Source of the DNA: Nocardia coubleae NBRC 108252
GTDB lineage: Bacteria > Actinomycetota > Actinomycetes > Mycobacteriales > Mycobacteriaceae
DNA: 64,000 nucleotides
Direction of reading: 5' to 3'
Assembly: GCF_001612805.1 (NCBI RefSeq)
Contig: NZ_BDBD01000013.1
Coordinates: forward strand, 89,022 to 153,021
How positions within the stretch are numbered: the stretch's first letter is position 1; each line of letters starts with the position of its first letter. The notes beneath the pieces are model-generated. The model searched no databases. It saw only the letters and a list, made by a program, of their open reading frames with translations, and was not told where the DNA came from. The position numbers and the translations under genes are program-made. This document shows, in pieces, positions 25,543 through 36,030 of the stretch.

Positions 25543-27156
25543 CTACTTGCACGCGCCTTCCAAAGCGGTGATGAAGAACGGGAACTGGGAGGCGAAGCGG
25601 TGCAGGTTGCGGTCGCGGTCGTAGCCGGCGAACCAGTACAGGCCGGGCTGGGAATCGGCGGACGGGTCCATATCGCGGAAGGTGCGGATCCAGTTGTCGG
25701 CGCGACCGCTGATCACCGTGTAGGGCAGGGCTCGGGAGAAGATCGTCTCCTGATCGATCGGTGGGATGCGGTCGCGTGACACCGAGTCGAGTCCGCGTCC
25801 CATCGCCTTGATCCGGCCGACCACGGTGTCACCCAGCGTGGTTCGGGTCGGCAGGTAGTTCGGCAGCACGACCGCGGCCACCCCGGCCAGCAGGATCGCC
25901 ACGCCGACCAGGGCGTGCCCGGCGGTCAACGCCAGGGCGACGGTGGTCGCGGCGCCGACGGCGATCAGCGCGGCGCCGATCCAGCGGGGCAGCAGCCGCT
26001 GCTTCGGATCGGCCAGCGCGCCGGTCGACACCGCGTCGCGGCGCATGGCCTCGCGGATCGGGTCCAGTTGCAGGCGGCCGGGCGCGCGCAGCTCACGCAC
26101 GGCGACGGTGTCGGTGCCCTCGGGCAGCAACATGTCGTAGACGACCCGCTCGTACTCGCGCAGCTGGTCGTCGGGGGCGTTGACGCGGCTGATCCGCCAG
26201 TCGTCCTCGCCGCGCGCGTTCACCGGGGCGATCCACAGGTAGCGGCGCACCGCCAGATCGACGACGGTGGCGGCGATGTCGACCGGGTCGACGTGCTCGT
26301 CGAGCAGCAGACCGGCCTCGCCGGGCAGGACACCGTCGGGGGAGGTGAATTCCATCCGGTCACCGGTGGTGACGAGCGGGTCGAACGTGTCGCTGGTGGC
26401 GCGGGCCGTCGCACCGCGCTTGCGGGCGGTGAGCACGTAGGCGATCATCCCGGCCAGTGCCAGCAGCAGGGCGCCGAAGGCGGCGAGCACCGGGGTGGTG
26501 AAGGCGAAGAAGTTGTTCGAATCGCCGTCGCGCACATCGGCATTGGCGGGCACCGTGCCGGGGGGCATCTGCAGGGTGAGGTCGATCGCGTCGCCCTTGC
26601 GCAGGTCGGTCTGGCTCAGGTACAGCACACCGTCGGGTTCGACGTGCACCTCGGCGCACGGGCGCGCACTGCCCGCGGGGCCCAATTTGCAGTCGACGAT
26701 GCCCATTTGGAAGCTCGGGCTGATCACCGACACATCGAGGGAGGCGATGTCAGCGTTGAGCACGCCGAGCCAGTGGAACATCTGCGTGCCCGGCGCGTCG
26801 GCGACGGTGTTGTGCACCGTATACGTGAACTTGGATTCACCGGGCTTGGCCTCGACGACGAACTGATCGTCGACGGTGGTCGCGGTGCCCGCCCCGGTCG
26901 CGGACACATCGGTGACCTTGAACACCCGCTCCACACCGTCGCCCAGGCCGAGTCGCAACGGCAGCGACATCGTGAAGTTCCCGTCGGCGGGCACCGCGAC
27001 GGTTTCGACGACCTGCAGCACGCCTGTCTCGGTCAAGGTGAGATCGGCGGTGATCGACACCCCCGCGGGCTGCGTGTGGGCTACCGGAGCGGCCGCGAGC
27101 AGGCCCGCCGAAGCGAGCAGCAGCGCGCCCGCGGCGCCCCCCCGAAAAGTCAGCAT
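25543..27156 (-). CDS. DUF2207 membrane protein
   Basis: 537 residues. Signal peptide (LLLASAGLLAAAPVAHTQP), an extracytoplasmic beta-rich domain (about 35-215, VSITADLTLTETGVLQVVET), a membrane helix (FGALLLALAGMIAYVLTARK), a cytoplasmic region with a winged-helix-like part (DPVDIAATVVDLAVRRYLWI), then two more helices. This is the DUF2207 layout; function unknown. It is divergent from the zinc metallopeptidase gene, 77 bp away. Confidence 0.85.
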   Translation of the reverse strand: MLTFRGGAAGALLLASAGLLAAAPVAHTQPAGVSITADLTLTETGVLQVVETVAVPADGNFTMSLPLRLGLGDGVERVFKVTDVSATGAGTATTVDDQFVVEAKPGESKFTYTVHNTVADAPGTQMFHWLGVLNADIASLDVSVISPSFQMGIVDCKLGPAGSARPCAEVHVEPDGVLYLSQTDLRKGDAIDLTLQMPPGTVPANADVRDGDSNNFFAFTTPVLAAFGALLLALAGMIAYVLTARKRGATARATSDTFDPLVTTGDRMEFTSPDGVLPGEAGLLLDEHVDPVDIAATVVDLAVRRYLWIAPVNARGEDDWRISRVNAPDDQLREYERVVYDMLLPEGTDTVAVRELRAPGRLQLDPIREAMRRDAVSTGALADPKQRLLPRWIGAALIAVGAATTVALALTAGHALVGVAILLAGVAAVVLPNYLPTRTTLGDTVVGRIKAMGRGLDSVSRDRIPPIDQETIFSRALPYTVISGRADNWIRTFRDMDPSADSQPGLYWFAGYDRDRNLHRFASQFPFFITALEGACK

Positions 27157-27233
27157 GGCTGCCTACTCTAGACAGCTTGCTATCCTGCGTCAGCGGCTGT
27201 CGGCGACGAACTAGACGAGGGGGTACGGGGGAC

Positions 27234-28334
27234 GTGAACCAACCACCGTACGGCTACGGCCCATACGGGCCCGGTGGACGACCGGTTCCGCCACCCCCCG
27301 GCTATGGTCGTGCCCCGGGTTATCGCCCGCAACAGGGCTACGGTCTGCCCGGATACCCACCGCCGCAAGGGTATCCACAGCAGCGTCCGGCCTACGGACC
27401 GCCACCGGGCTACCGTCCGCCGCCGATGCCCTACGGTCCGCCGGGCAGGCCCACCCCGCCACCACGCAAGCGACGCGGCGGGTTCACCTCGCTGATGTTG
27501 GTGGTGATTTTCCTCGTCGTCGGTGGTCTGGTGAAGTTCGCCGTGAACAGGGGCGTCGATATCGGCATCGACGCGTTCGGCCCGAGACCGACCACTACCT
27601 ACACGCCGCAACCGGGGAGCGCGCCCGCCAAGACCGGTGACAACCCGCTGGTCACCGATGCCGACGGCTCGCTGGTGCCCGCCTCCTGCGACTACGCGCC
27701 GTGGGGCGCCCAGGTCGACAAGGCCCGCAAGTTCTTCGAATCCGCCGCGGGCTGCCTGGAAGCGGCGTGGAAGCCGCTGATGGCCGCCAACGGGCTGCCC
27801 TTCGAGTCGCCGACGCTGAGCATCACCGCCACCACCGACGGCATCACCACCCCGTGCACCGGCTCCACCAGCAACTTCGCCGCCTTCTACTGCGCGGCGA
27901 ACAAGACCATCTACATGCCGATCAGCCAGTTGCAGACCGATCAGTTCCGTGACAACTGGGTGGTGTATCTGTCGGTGTTCGCGCACGAATACGGGCACCA
28001 CATCCAGGCGCAGTCCGGAATCCTGCGCAAGGCCAACAGCGAACGGGTCGACGCCGGGGCGCGCTCGACCAAGGGACTCGAGCTGTCGCGCCGAGTCGAG
28101 TTGCAGGCCAACTGTTTCGACGCCATGTTCATCGCCGCGTCCAAGGGCGGCGGTTCGCTGTCGTCGGACCAGGTCACCCTCGCCACCCGCGATTCCTACG
28201 GGCGCGGCGACCGGCCGGGTGACATGCGCGACCACGGCACCGCCGACAACGGCGGCAAGTGGTTCGAGGCCGGGCTGGAAAACTTGACGCCGCAGTGCAA
28301 TACCTTCATCGCGGCGGCCGGCGACGTGAGCTGA
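27234..28334 (+). CDS. Membrane-anchored neutral zinc metallopeptidase
   Basis: 366 residues from GTG 27234. Cytoplasmic Pro/Gly/Tyr-rich N-terminus (about 1-75), one membrane helix (FTSLMLVVIFLVVGGLVKFA), then an extracytoplasmic peptidase domain of the YpfJ/neutral zinc metallopeptidase family. The zinc-binding motif HEYGHHIQAQ is at 251-256, and the downstream glutamate region is RRVELQANCFDAMF. Substrate unknown. Confidence 0.88.
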   Translation: MNQPPYGYGPYGPGGRPVPPPPGYGRAPGYRPQQGYGLPGYPPPQGYPQQRPAYGPPPGYRPPPMPYGPPGRPTPPPRKRRGGFTSLMLVVIFLVVGGLVKFAVNRGVDIGIDAFGPRPTTTYTPQPGSAPAKTGDNPLVTDADGSLVPASCDYAPWGAQVDKARKFFESAAGCLEAAWKPLMAANGLPFESPTLSITATTDGITTPCTGSTSNFAAFYCAANKTIYMPISQLQTDQFRDNWVVYLSVFAHEYGHHIQAQSGILRKANSERVDAGARSTKGLELSRRVELQANCFDAMFIAASKGGGSLSSDQVTLATRDSYGRGDRPGDMRDHGTADNGGKWFEAGLENLTPQCNTFIAAAGDVS

Positions 28335-28335
28335 G

Positions 28336-29163
28336 TCAGCCGCGAGCGTCCTTGGCCAGCGCGCGCAGGCCGCGTTTGCCCGGGGCGGGCAGGTCGTCGC
28401 CGGTGTCGGCGAGCCATTCGGCGGTGACCAGCCAGCGGCGCTGGGCGTGCGCGTCGGCCACATCGAAGAACACCCGGCGGCCACGATCGTCACGCAGGTC
28501 GCGCGACAGTGCCACCCAGCTCGGGGCGCGGCCCTTGTCAGCGGTGTGCTCGGCGACGAAACCCGCGACCATCTTCCCGATCATGTTCACCGGCTTCTGC
28601 GACACCCGGTTGCCGTATTTCGTTGTGTGCCAACGACGGGCGGGGCACAGCGAGCCCGGGTTCGCGTTGGAGGCGATCCAGCCCGCGCGCTGGGCGCGTT
28701 CGATGAGCCACAGGTGTTTCACGGCGGTCGGCGCGATCTCACCGACCCGGTCGGCGATGAGTTCGGTGATCTGCGGGTCGGCGAGGATGTCGCGGCGGGT
28801 GGGGCCGATGCCGTGCTCGGTCCAATGTGCGGCCGCGAGCCTGGCCAGGATGCGGCCGAACTCGTCGATGCTGCGCTGTGCCCGCCTGCCGAGCCGTTCG
28901 ATCCGTTCGGCCTCACGGCGCATCTCGTTCTGCGCGGTGAGGGTGCGGATCGCGGCCATCGTCGGCACCTGCCCGCGCTCGAGCAGCTGCAGGATGGCGG
29001 CCGCGGTGGCCGGGTCGGCGGCCGCCGCGACGGGTAAGGAGTCGCGTTTGATGTCGAAGTCCTGCGGGCTGATCGCCCGGCTCAGCAGTCCGACCGCGGC
29101 GTGGTCGCCCGCGAACTCGGTGTGGGCCAGCCAGGCGGCTGCGATGTCATCACACGACAGCAC
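28336..29163 (-). CDS. Hypothetical protein with possible DNA-binding region
   Basis: 275 residues from GTG 29163, with GGAGGA 10 nt upstream; an earlier start at 29256 would add 31 residues rich in proline. Mixed alpha/beta soluble protein. The middle (LAAAHWTEHGIGPTRRDILADP) and last third (FVAEHTADKGRAPSWVALSRDL, WLVTAEWLADTGDDLPAPGKR) look like a repeated small helical unit of the kind G-x-x-P-x-W-x-x-L, reminiscent of winged-helix domains. No family recognised. Confidence 0.7.
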   Translation of the reverse strand: MLSCDDIAAAWLAHTEFAGDHAAVGLLSRAISPQDFDIKRDSLPVAAAADPATAAAILQLLERGQVPTMAAIRTLTAQNEMRREAERIERLGRRAQRSIDEFGRILARLAAAHWTEHGIGPTRRDILADPQITELIADRVGEIAPTAVKHLWLIERAQRAGWIASNANPGSLCPARRWHTTKYGNRVSQKPVNMIGKMVAGFVAEHTADKGRAPSWVALSRDLRDDRGRRVFFDVADAHAQRRWLVTAEWLADTGDDLPAPGKRGLRALAKDARG

Positions 29164-29609
29164 GATGAAACGTTCCTCCGGTCGATGCGGTGGGGGAGCG
29201 ATCGGTGCGCGAAGGTTGTGCCCCGGTCGGGATGAGGGACCGGCCGGGGTCACCAACCTGATGAAGGTTTGGCCACCGAAGTTGCCGATAACTACGGTAG
29301 CCAGCCGCTTGCGCCACTGTCACGACGGTTCACGTTTTCGTTACATCTGGAAATGGGTCGATATTCGGGGACCGGGTACGGAATTACGTGACAACCAGGA
29401 TCGACGAACTCGTCCTGTCCCGATTCGCCGAATCGGGAACCCTCGATAACCGGTGAGTTGCACCCACCGGGCCCGCTATGCGGCCTCGAGTTGAACCTTT
29501 AACCACTATGTGATCTACAACACATGTAACTTGCTGTACCGCTATGCCTTTCGGCTCCACCTCTGCGGCGCCAGCCGGGATGTCACACCGCACCGGTAGC
29601 CTTTGGGCC
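29164..29609. other. 446-bp region upstream of dnaX
   Basis: No convincing gene. It holds a near-perfect palindrome (29418-29427 with 29429-29438, TCCCGATTCG and its complement) and an AT-richer stretch at about 29490-29560 that contains ATGTG/CACAT repeats and likely the dnaX promoter. An in-frame ATG at 29544 is unlikely as dnaX start. Confidence 0.5.
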
Positions 29610-32402
29610 GTGGCTCTGTACCGGAAATATCGACCGGCGACATTCGCTGAGGTAGTGGGTCAGGAGCACGTCACCGACCCGCTGAGTACAGCGCTGGACA
29701 CCGGCCGCATCAGCCATGCGTACCTGTTCTCCGGGCCGCGTGGCTGCGGCAAGACGTCCTCGGCGCGCATCCTCGCCCGCTCGCTCAACTGTGTGGAGGG
29801 ACCGACCTCCCGGCCGTGTGGCACTTGCGCGTCGTGCGTGGCGCTCGGGCCGGGCGGGTCCGGCAACCTCGACGTCATCGAGCTCGACGCGGCCAGTCAC
29901 GGTGGTGTCGACGACACCCGTGAGCTGCGCGACCGTGCCTTCTACGCGCCCGCCGAGTCGCGCTATCGCGTGTTCATCGTCGACGAGGCGCACATGGTCA
30001 CCACGGCCGGTTTCAACGCGCTGCTCAAGATCGTCGAGGAACCACCCGCCCACCTGATCTTCATCTTCGCCACCACCGAACCCGACAAGGTGCTGCCGAC
30101 CATCCGGTCGCGCACCCACCACTACCCGTTCCGGTTGCTGCCGCCCGCGACCATGCGCGGACTGCTCGGCAAGATCTGCGAGCAGGAGCACGTGCCGGTT
30201 GAGGAGGCGGTGTACCCGCTGGTCATCCGGGCCGGTGGGGGTTCACCGCGCGACAGCCTGAGCGTGCTCGACCAGCTGCTCGCCGGTGCCGGGCCCGAGG
30301 GTGTCACCTATCCGCGGGCGGTTTCGCTGCTCGGCGTCACCGATGTGGCGCTGATCGACCACGCCGTCGACGCACTCGCCGCCGACGACGGCGCCGCCCT
30401 GTTCGGCACGATCGACCAGGTGATGGAGGCCGGGCACGATCCGCGCCGATTCGCCGTCGACCTGCTCGAACGCCTGCGCGACCTGATCCTGCTCCGCGCG
30501 GTCCCCGATGCCGCCGAGCGCGGCCTCGTCGCGGGCCCCGGCGACGTGCTCGAGCGCATGCGCGACCAGGCCGCCCGCATCGGCCCCGCCACCCTCACCC
30601 GCTACGCCGAACTCCTCCACGAGGGCCTCGGCGAAATGCGCGGCGCCACCGCCCCCCGCCTCCTGCTCGAGGTCATCTGCGCCCGCATGCTCCTCCCGTC
30701 GGTCTCCGACACCGAATCCGCCACCCTCCAACGCCTCGAACGCCTGGAACGCGGATTCGCCACCGGCGCAATCCCTTCCGCTCGCCCTGCCGGTGACGCC
30801 CCCGCTCGCCCTCCGGCCGACGCACCCGGCCCGGCCTCGTCGAGTGCGCAAGGTTCGAGTGCCGAAGGCCGCCGCCGAGGTGCGGAAATCCTCGCCGCCG
30901 CCATGGCGGAAAAGGAAGCCGCAGCACGGAAGTCGGGTGTCTCGGGGGCGGAGGACACCACCGCCGAAACGCCTGGTGCTTCGGGTGCCGCGGAAGCTCG
31001 CGCGCACACGTCCGACGGTCCCGCCGCCGACCGCGGGCCGCACCCGTACGCCCCGGTCGCCGACCGCGACGCCGCCGACAACGGTCGCGTCCCGCCCTCG
31101 CCCGCTCCGTCCGCCGAGCCGATCGGCCGACCGTCGACCGCACACTCGGCCGCCGCACCGCCGGCCGCCACGCAGTCGTCGGTCACCGACTCGACCACCA
31201 CGCCGTCAGTGGCGGCTCACTCTGCCGCGCCGCCGTCGAGTGCCCCCGACGCAGTTACGCCAGCGTCGCGTGGGGACGAACACGGTCCGGCTACGCAGTC
31301 GCAGCCGCCCAGCTCCGCAGCGCCGGTCTCCGACGCACAGGATGTCGTCCCGAACCCGCCGACCTCGACGGAATCCGATTCCGCTACCGGATCAGTCGGG
31401 TCTGCACCGGCGCCGGACACCCGCCGCGACGGGCCGGAAGTTCCCTCGCCACAGGGTGATTCGCGCGGTCGGATGGGCCATGAGCCAGGAGAAGCCTCTC
31501 CACGGGTCGATAGCCAGTCGGGACCGGCGTACGTCGGTGGTGCGCCGCAGGGTGATCACGCTCGGCGGGCCGATAGCCCGTCCGGGCCCGCGCATGTCGG
31601 TGGTGCGACGGAGGGCGATTCGCATGCTGGTGCGGGAGCTGAGCCGGTGGCGGAGGCTCGACGAGCCGACGCACCCTCCACGTCCGTACCGGCAGGTGCT
31701 GCGTCGGGCGCGACGGACCGGCCCGGGTCCCCACAGGGGCAGGCGCCGTCGGAAGACCTGCTCGGCCTCGTCGACGCGGCGTGGGCCGACATCAAGACCA
31801 AGGTGCGGGAGTTCGGGCTCACGTTGCATGCGTTGATGTCGGGGGCCGCGGTGTCCCGGGTGGAGGGGCAGACGGTCGTTTTCGCGCATCAGAGCGCTCC
31901 GTTGGCGCAGCGGTTGTCCGATCCGCGCAATATCGAGTCGGTGCGGGCGGCCGTGCGGGCGGTGCTCGGGCGGGAACTGGATGTGCGCTGGGAGACCGGT
32001 GCCCCCGCGGCACGCCCGGCGCCGCAGGCCAAGAACACGGCGGGTCCAGCGGAGAGCAAGCCCGCCGCCCGGCCGCAGTTCTCGCGGCCGAGCCAGGCCA
32101 AGGGTGGGCGGGCGCGCACCGGCAAGCCCGACGACGACATTCCGCCGCCCGACTTCCCCGACTTACCCGACGACCCGGGTCCGCAGGACAGTTATGCCGT
32201 CGATCCGGCGCATTCCGGCGGCGAGTCGGCGGGCGCCCCACGCCCCGCGCCCGGCATTCCCGCCCCGCCGACCCCGGAGGAGGAGCAGGAGATGCTGGCC
32301 GCCGCCGCGGTTCCGGTGGCTCCGGGCGACCGGCAGGACCCGGACGAGGTCGCCCTGGCGTTGCTGCGCAGCGAGCTCGGCGCAAAGTCTCTCGACGGTT
32401 GA
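29610..32402 (+). CDS. dnaX: DNA polymerase III subunit gamma/tau
   Basis: 930 residues from GTG 29610, which puts the universal VALYRKYRPATFAEVVGQEH at the N-terminus. DnaX is the clamp-loader ATPase of the replicative polymerase. Walker A GPRGCGKTS (42-50), zinc site C61, C70, C73, C76, and the DEAH box at 125-128 (VFIVDEAHMV). AAA and collar domains end near residue 390. A 330-residue Ala/Pro/Ser/Asp linker with low complexity follows, including a 21-residue tandem repeat, then a conserved tau-like domain (LVDAAWADIKTKVREFGLTL) and a Pro-rich tail. The linker is long for the family. Confidence 0.96.
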   Translation: MALYRKYRPATFAEVVGQEHVTDPLSTALDTGRISHAYLFSGPRGCGKTSSARILARSLNCVEGPTSRPCGTCASCVALGPGGSGNLDVIELDAASHGGVDDTRELRDRAFYAPAESRYRVFIVDEAHMVTTAGFNALLKIVEEPPAHLIFIFATTEPDKVLPTIRSRTHHYPFRLLPPATMRGLLGKICEQEHVPVEEAVYPLVIRAGGGSPRDSLSVLDQLLAGAGPEGVTYPRAVSLLGVTDVALIDHAVDALAADDGAALFGTIDQVMEAGHDPRRFAVDLLERLRDLILLRAVPDAAERGLVAGPGDVLERMRDQAARIGPATLTRYAELLHEGLGEMRGATAPRLLLEVICARMLLPSVSDTESATLQRLERLERGFATGAIPSARPAGDAPARPPADAPGPASSSAQGSSAEGRRRGAEILAAAMAEKEAAARKSGVSGAEDTTAETPGASGAAEARAHTSDGPAADRGPHPYAPVADRDAADNGRVPPSPAPSAEPIGRPSTAHSAAAPPAATQSSVTDSTTTPSVAAHSAAPPSSAPDAVTPASRGDEHGPATQSQPPSSAAPVSDAQDVVPNPPTSTESDSATGSVGSAPAPDTRRDGPEVPSPQGDSRGRMGHEPGEASPRVDSQSGPAYVGGAPQGDHARRADSPSGPAHVGGATEGDSHAGAGAEPVAEARRADAPSTSVPAGAASGATDRPGSPQGQAPSEDLLGLVDAAWADIKTKVREFGLTLHALMSGAAVSRVEGQTVVFAHQSAPLAQRLSDPRNIESVRAAVRAVLGRELDVRWETGAPAARPAPQAKNTAGPAESKPAARPQFSRPSQAKGGRARTGKPDDDIPPPDFPDLPDDPGPQDSYAVDPAHSGGESAGAPRPAPGIPAPPTPEEEQEMLAAAAVPVAPGDRQDPDEVALALLRSELGAKSLDG
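31508..31633 (+). repeat. 63-bp tandem duplication inside dnaX
   Basis: Two in-frame units, 31508-31570 and 31571-31633, encoding DSQSGPAYVGGAPQGDHA and DSPSGPAHVGGATEGDSHA within the disordered linker of DnaX. Confidence 0.75.
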
Positions 32403-32421
32403 CAGCCACCGTCCATACCGC

Positions 32422-32457
32422 GTTAAGTTAACCGGAGTTCGCACACCACGGTAGTAT
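32422..32457 (+). promoter_or_regulatory. Candidate fadAB promoter with inverted repeat
   Basis: GTTAA-G-TTAAC inverted repeat (32422-32432) overlaps a TTAACC -35-like hexamer (32428-32433); 18 bp on is TAGTAT (32452-32457), a good -10. The 135-nt leader to fadA carries no clear gene. The repeat could be a fatty-acid repressor site. Confidence 0.45.
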
Positions 32458-32591
32458 GAACGGGTGGCCGGGAACTCCGGATGGGCATGGTTCTATGCTC
32501 CGCTGGTGCTTGCCGGATTTGTACGGCGTCGAAGACGATTGGTCGTGGCGTTCGTGCGGCCACCGCACCCCAAGGAAGGAAACACTCCGAT

Positions 32592-33806
32592 ATGACCACA
32601 GAGGCCTACATCTACGAGGCCATCCGCACTCCGCGCGGCCGCGGCAAGAAGAACGGCTCGCTGCACTCGGTCAAGCCGATCGATCTGACTGTTGGTCTGA
32701 TCCAGGAGCTGCGTGGCCGCTTCCCGAACCTCGACGAGGATCGGATCTCCGACATCATCCTCGGCGTGGTCACCCCCGTCGGTGACCAGGGCATGGACAT
32801 CGCCCGCACCGCGGTCACCATCGCCGGCCTGCCCGACACCGTCGGTGGCTTCCAGCTGAACCGTTTCTGTGCCTCCGGCCTCGAGGCCGTGAACCTGGCC
32901 GCGCAGAAGGTGCGCTCGGGCTTCGACGAGCTCGTGATCGCCGGTGGCGTCGAGTCCATGTCGCGCGTGCCGATGGGCTCCGACGGCGGCGCCTGGGCCC
33001 TCGACCCGGCCACCAACTACGACGGCTACTTCGTGCCCCAGGGCATCTCGGCCGACCTGATCGCCACCATCGAGGGCTTCACCCGCGATGACGTCGACGC
33101 CTACGCCGTGCGCTCGCAGGACCTGGCGGCCAAGGCCACCACCGGCGGCTACTTCGCCAAGTCGATCGTCCCGGTCAAGGACATCAACGGCCTGGTCGTG
33201 CTCGACAACGACGAGCACATGCGCCCCGGCACCACCGCCGAGGACCTGGCCAAGCTGAACCCGGCCTTCGCGGGCATCGGCGAGATGGGTGGCTTCGACG
33301 CGGTCGCGCTGCAGAAGTTCACCTACGTGGAGAAGATCAACCACGTCCACCACGGTGGCAACAGCTCGGGCATCGTCGACGGCGCCGCCCTGCTGCTGAT
33401 CGGTTCCGAGGATGCGGGCAAGAACTCGGGGATGACCCCGCGCGCCCGCGTCGTCGCCACCGCCACCTCCGGTGCCGACTCCACCATCATGCTGACCGGC
33501 CCCACCCCGGCCGCCAAGAAGGCGCTGGCGCTGGCCGGTCTGACGATCGAGGACATGGACCTCGTCGAGATCAACGAGGCCTTCGCCTCCGTCGTGCTGA
33601 AGTTCCAGAAGGACCTGAACGTCCCGGACGAGAAGCTGAACGTCAACGGTGGCGCGATCGCGATGGGTCACCCCCTCGGTGCCACCGGCGCGATGATCAC
33701 CGGCACCGTGCTCGACGAGCTGGAGCGCCGCAACGCTCGCTACGGCCTGATCACGCTGTGCATCGGTGGCGGCATGGGCGTTGCCACCATCATCGAGCGG
33801 GTCTGA
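32592..33806 (+). CDS. fadA: Acetyl-CoA acyltransferase (thiolase)
   Basis: 404 residues. Thiolase of fatty acid beta-oxidation: cleaves 3-ketoacyl-CoA with CoA. Nucleophilic Cys93 in [13 protein letters not shown], His in [16 protein letters not shown], and second Cys in [17 protein letters not shown] precedes the ATG. It is followed after 40 bp by fadB, which encodes the multifunctional alpha subunit, so the two form the trifunctional complex as in mycobacterial FadA/FadB (Rv0859/Rv0860). Confidence 0.95.
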   Translation: MTTEAYIYEAIRTPRGRGKKNGSLHSVKPIDLTVGLIQELRGRFPNLDEDRISDIILGVVTPVGDQGMDIARTAVTIAGLPDTVGGFQLNRFCASGLEAVNLAAQKVRSGFDELVIAGGVESMSRVPMGSDGGAWALDPATNYDGYFVPQGISADLIATIEGFTRDDVDAYAVRSQDLAAKATTGGYFAKSIVPVKDINGLVVLDNDEHMRPGTTAEDLAKLNPAFAGIGEMGGFDAVALQKFTYVEKINHVHHGGNSSGIVDGAALLLIGSEDAGKNSGMTPRARVVATATSGADSTIMLTGPTPAAKKALALAGLTIEDMDLVEINEAFASVVLKFQKDLNVPDEKLNVNGGAIAMGHPLGATGAMITGTVLDELERRNARYGLITLCIGGGMGVATIIERV

Positions 33807-33846
33807 CCTTCCAACCGGAACTTCTCATAGGAGAGAACGAAAAACT

Positions 33847-35997
33847 ATGACTGACAACATCATCGGTTGGGAGAAGGACGCCGACGGCGTGGTCGTCCTG
33901 ACCATCGACGACCCGAGCCAGGGCGCCAACACCATGAACGACGCGTACATCACCTCGATGGCCGCGACCGTTGACCGCCTCGAGGCCGAGAAGGACGACA
34001 TCACCGGCGTCGTCATCACCTCCGGCAAGAAGACCTTCTTCGCCGGCGGCGACCTGAAGAACATGATGCAGGTCGGCCCGGACAACGCCGCCGACGTCGC
34101 GAAGATGCTCGACGGTGTCAAGGCCCCGCTGCGTCGCCTCGAGCAGCTCGGCAAGCCCGTCGTCGCCGCCATCAACGGTGCCGCCCTCGGCGGTGGCCTC
34201 GAGATCGCGCTGGCCACCCACCACCGCATCGCGGCCGACGTCAAGGGTTCGGCCATCGGCCTGCCCGAGGTGTCCCTCGGCCTGCTGCCCGGCGGCGGCG
34301 GTGTGACTCGCACCGTGCGCATGCTCGGCCTGCAGAACGCGCTGATGCAGGTGCTGCTGCAGGGCCAGCGTCACCGCGTCACCAAGGCCAAGGAAATCGG
34401 CCTGATCGACGAGGTCGTCTCCTCCGTCGAGGAGCTGCTGCCCGCCGCCAAGGCGTGGATCGCGGCCAACCCCGAGGCTGCCCAGCCGTGGGACAAGAAG
34501 GGCTACAAGATCCCCGGCGGCACCCCGTCGACCCCGGCGCTCGCGGCGAACCTGCCCGCGTTCCCGGCCAACCTGCGCAAGCAGATCAAGGGCACCAACA
34601 TGCCCGCCCCGCGCGCCATCATGGCCGCGGCGGTCGAGGGTGCGCAGGTCGACATCGACAACGCGCTGACCATTGAGGGTCGCTACTTCATCAGCCTGCT
34701 GACCGGCCCGGTCGCGAAGAACATGATCCAGGCGTTCTTCTTCGACCTGAACCACATCAACGGTGGCGGTTCGCGTCCCAAGGATGTGCCCAAGCGCGAG
34801 ATCAAGAAGATCGGCGTCATCGGCGCGGGCATGATGGGCGCGGGCATCGCCTACGTCTCGGCCAAGGCCGGCTACGAGGTCGTCCTCAAGGACGTCGAGC
34901 TCGCCAACGCCGAGAAGGGCAAGGCGTACTCGGAGGCCATCGAGAAGAAGGCCCTCTCCCGTGGCAAGACCACCCAGGAGAAGTCCGACGCGCTGCTGGC
35001 CCGCATCACCCCGACCGCGGACGCCGCCGACTTCAAGGGCGTCGACTTCGTGATCGAGGCCGTGTTCGAGAACCCCGATCTCAAGAACAAGGTGTTCCAG
35101 GAGATCGAGGACATCGTCGATCCCGACGCGCTGCTCGGCTCCAACACCTCCACCCTGCCCATCACCCTGCTCTCCGAGGGTGTGAAGCGGTCCGAGGACT
35201 TCATCGGTATCCACTTCTTCTCCCCCGTGGACAAGATGCCGCTGGTGGAGATCATCAAGGGCGAGAACACCTCCGACGAGGCGCTGGCCCGGGTGTACGA
35301 CTACACCCTCGCCATCAAGAAGACCCCGATCGTCGTCAACGACAGCCGTGGCTTCTTCACCTCGCGCGTGATCGGCACCTTCATCAACGAGGCCATCTCC
35401 ATGGTCGCCGAGGGTGTCGACCCCTCGACGGTCGAGCAGGCCGGTCTGCAGGCGGGCTACCCGGCCGCGCCGCTGAAGCTCAGCGACGAGCTGAACTTCA
35501 CCACCATGCAGAAGATCTACAAGGAGACCGCCGACGCCATCAAGGCCGCCGGTGGCGAGCTGAACGCTGCCGCGGAGACCACCGCCGCGGTGCTCGACAA
35601 GCTGGTCGGCGAGTTCGACCGCAAGGGCAAGGCGGGCGGTGCCGGCTTCTACGACTACGTCGACGGCAAGGCTGTGGGCCTGTGGAGCGAGCTGCGTTCG
35701 CTGTACAACTCGCAGCGTGAGCTTCCGGAGGGTGTCACCTTCCAGGACCTCAAGGACCGGATGATGTTCGCCGAGGCCATCGAGACCCAGAAGTGCTTCG
35801 ACGAAGGCGTGCTCACCAGCACCGCCGACGCGAATATCGGCTCGATCTTCGGCATCGGCTTCCCGGCCTGGTCGGGCGGCTCGCACCAGTTCATCGTCGG
35901 CTACCCCGGTGGCCAGGAGGCCTTCGTGGCCCGCGCCGACGAACTGGCCAAGAAGTTCGGCCCCCGCTTCGAGGTCCCGGCCTCCCTGCGCAAGTAG
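33847..35997 (+). CDS. fadB: 3-hydroxyacyl-CoA dehydrogenase/enoyl-CoA hydratase
   Basis: 716 residues. N-terminal crotonase domain (about 1-300; oxyanion-hole parts TSGKKTFFAGGDLKNM and NGAALGGGLEIALA) and C-terminal NAD-dependent dehydrogenase (Rossmann GVIGAGMMGAGIAYVSA; catalytic His in IGIHFFSPVDKMPLVEII). It hydrates enoyl-CoA and oxidises the 3-hydroxy product, feeding FadA. GGAGAG lies upstream of the ATG. A terminator follows. Confidence 0.95.
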   Translation: MTDNIIGWEKDADGVVVLTIDDPSQGANTMNDAYITSMAATVDRLEAEKDDITGVVITSGKKTFFAGGDLKNMMQVGPDNAADVAKMLDGVKAPLRRLEQLGKPVVAAINGAALGGGLEIALATHHRIAADVKGSAIGLPEVSLGLLPGGGGVTRTVRMLGLQNALMQVLLQGQRHRVTKAKEIGLIDEVVSSVEELLPAAKAWIAANPEAAQPWDKKGYKIPGGTPSTPALAANLPAFPANLRKQIKGTNMPAPRAIMAAAVEGAQVDIDNALTIEGRYFISLLTGPVAKNMIQAFFFDLNHINGGGSRPKDVPKREIKKIGVIGAGMMGAGIAYVSAKAGYEVVLKDVELANAEKGKAYSEAIEKKALSRGKTTQEKSDALLARITPTADAADFKGVDFVIEAVFENPDLKNKVFQEIEDIVDPDALLGSNTSTLPITLLSEGVKRSEDFIGIHFFSPVDKMPLVEIIKGENTSDEALARVYDYTLAIKKTPIVVNDSRGFFTSRVIGTFINEAISMVAEGVDPSTVEQAGLQAGYPAAPLKLSDELNFTTMQKIYKETADAIKAAGGELNAAAETTAAVLDKLVGEFDRKGKAGGAGFYDYVDGKAVGLWSELRSLYNSQRELPEGVTFQDLKDRMMFAEAIETQKCFDEGVLTSTADANIGSIFGIGFPAWSGGSHQFIVGYPGGQEAFVARADELAKKFGPRFEVPASLRK

Positions 35998-36030
35998 TAA
36001 CCACCAGCGCCCCACCCCGGCGCTGCTGAC

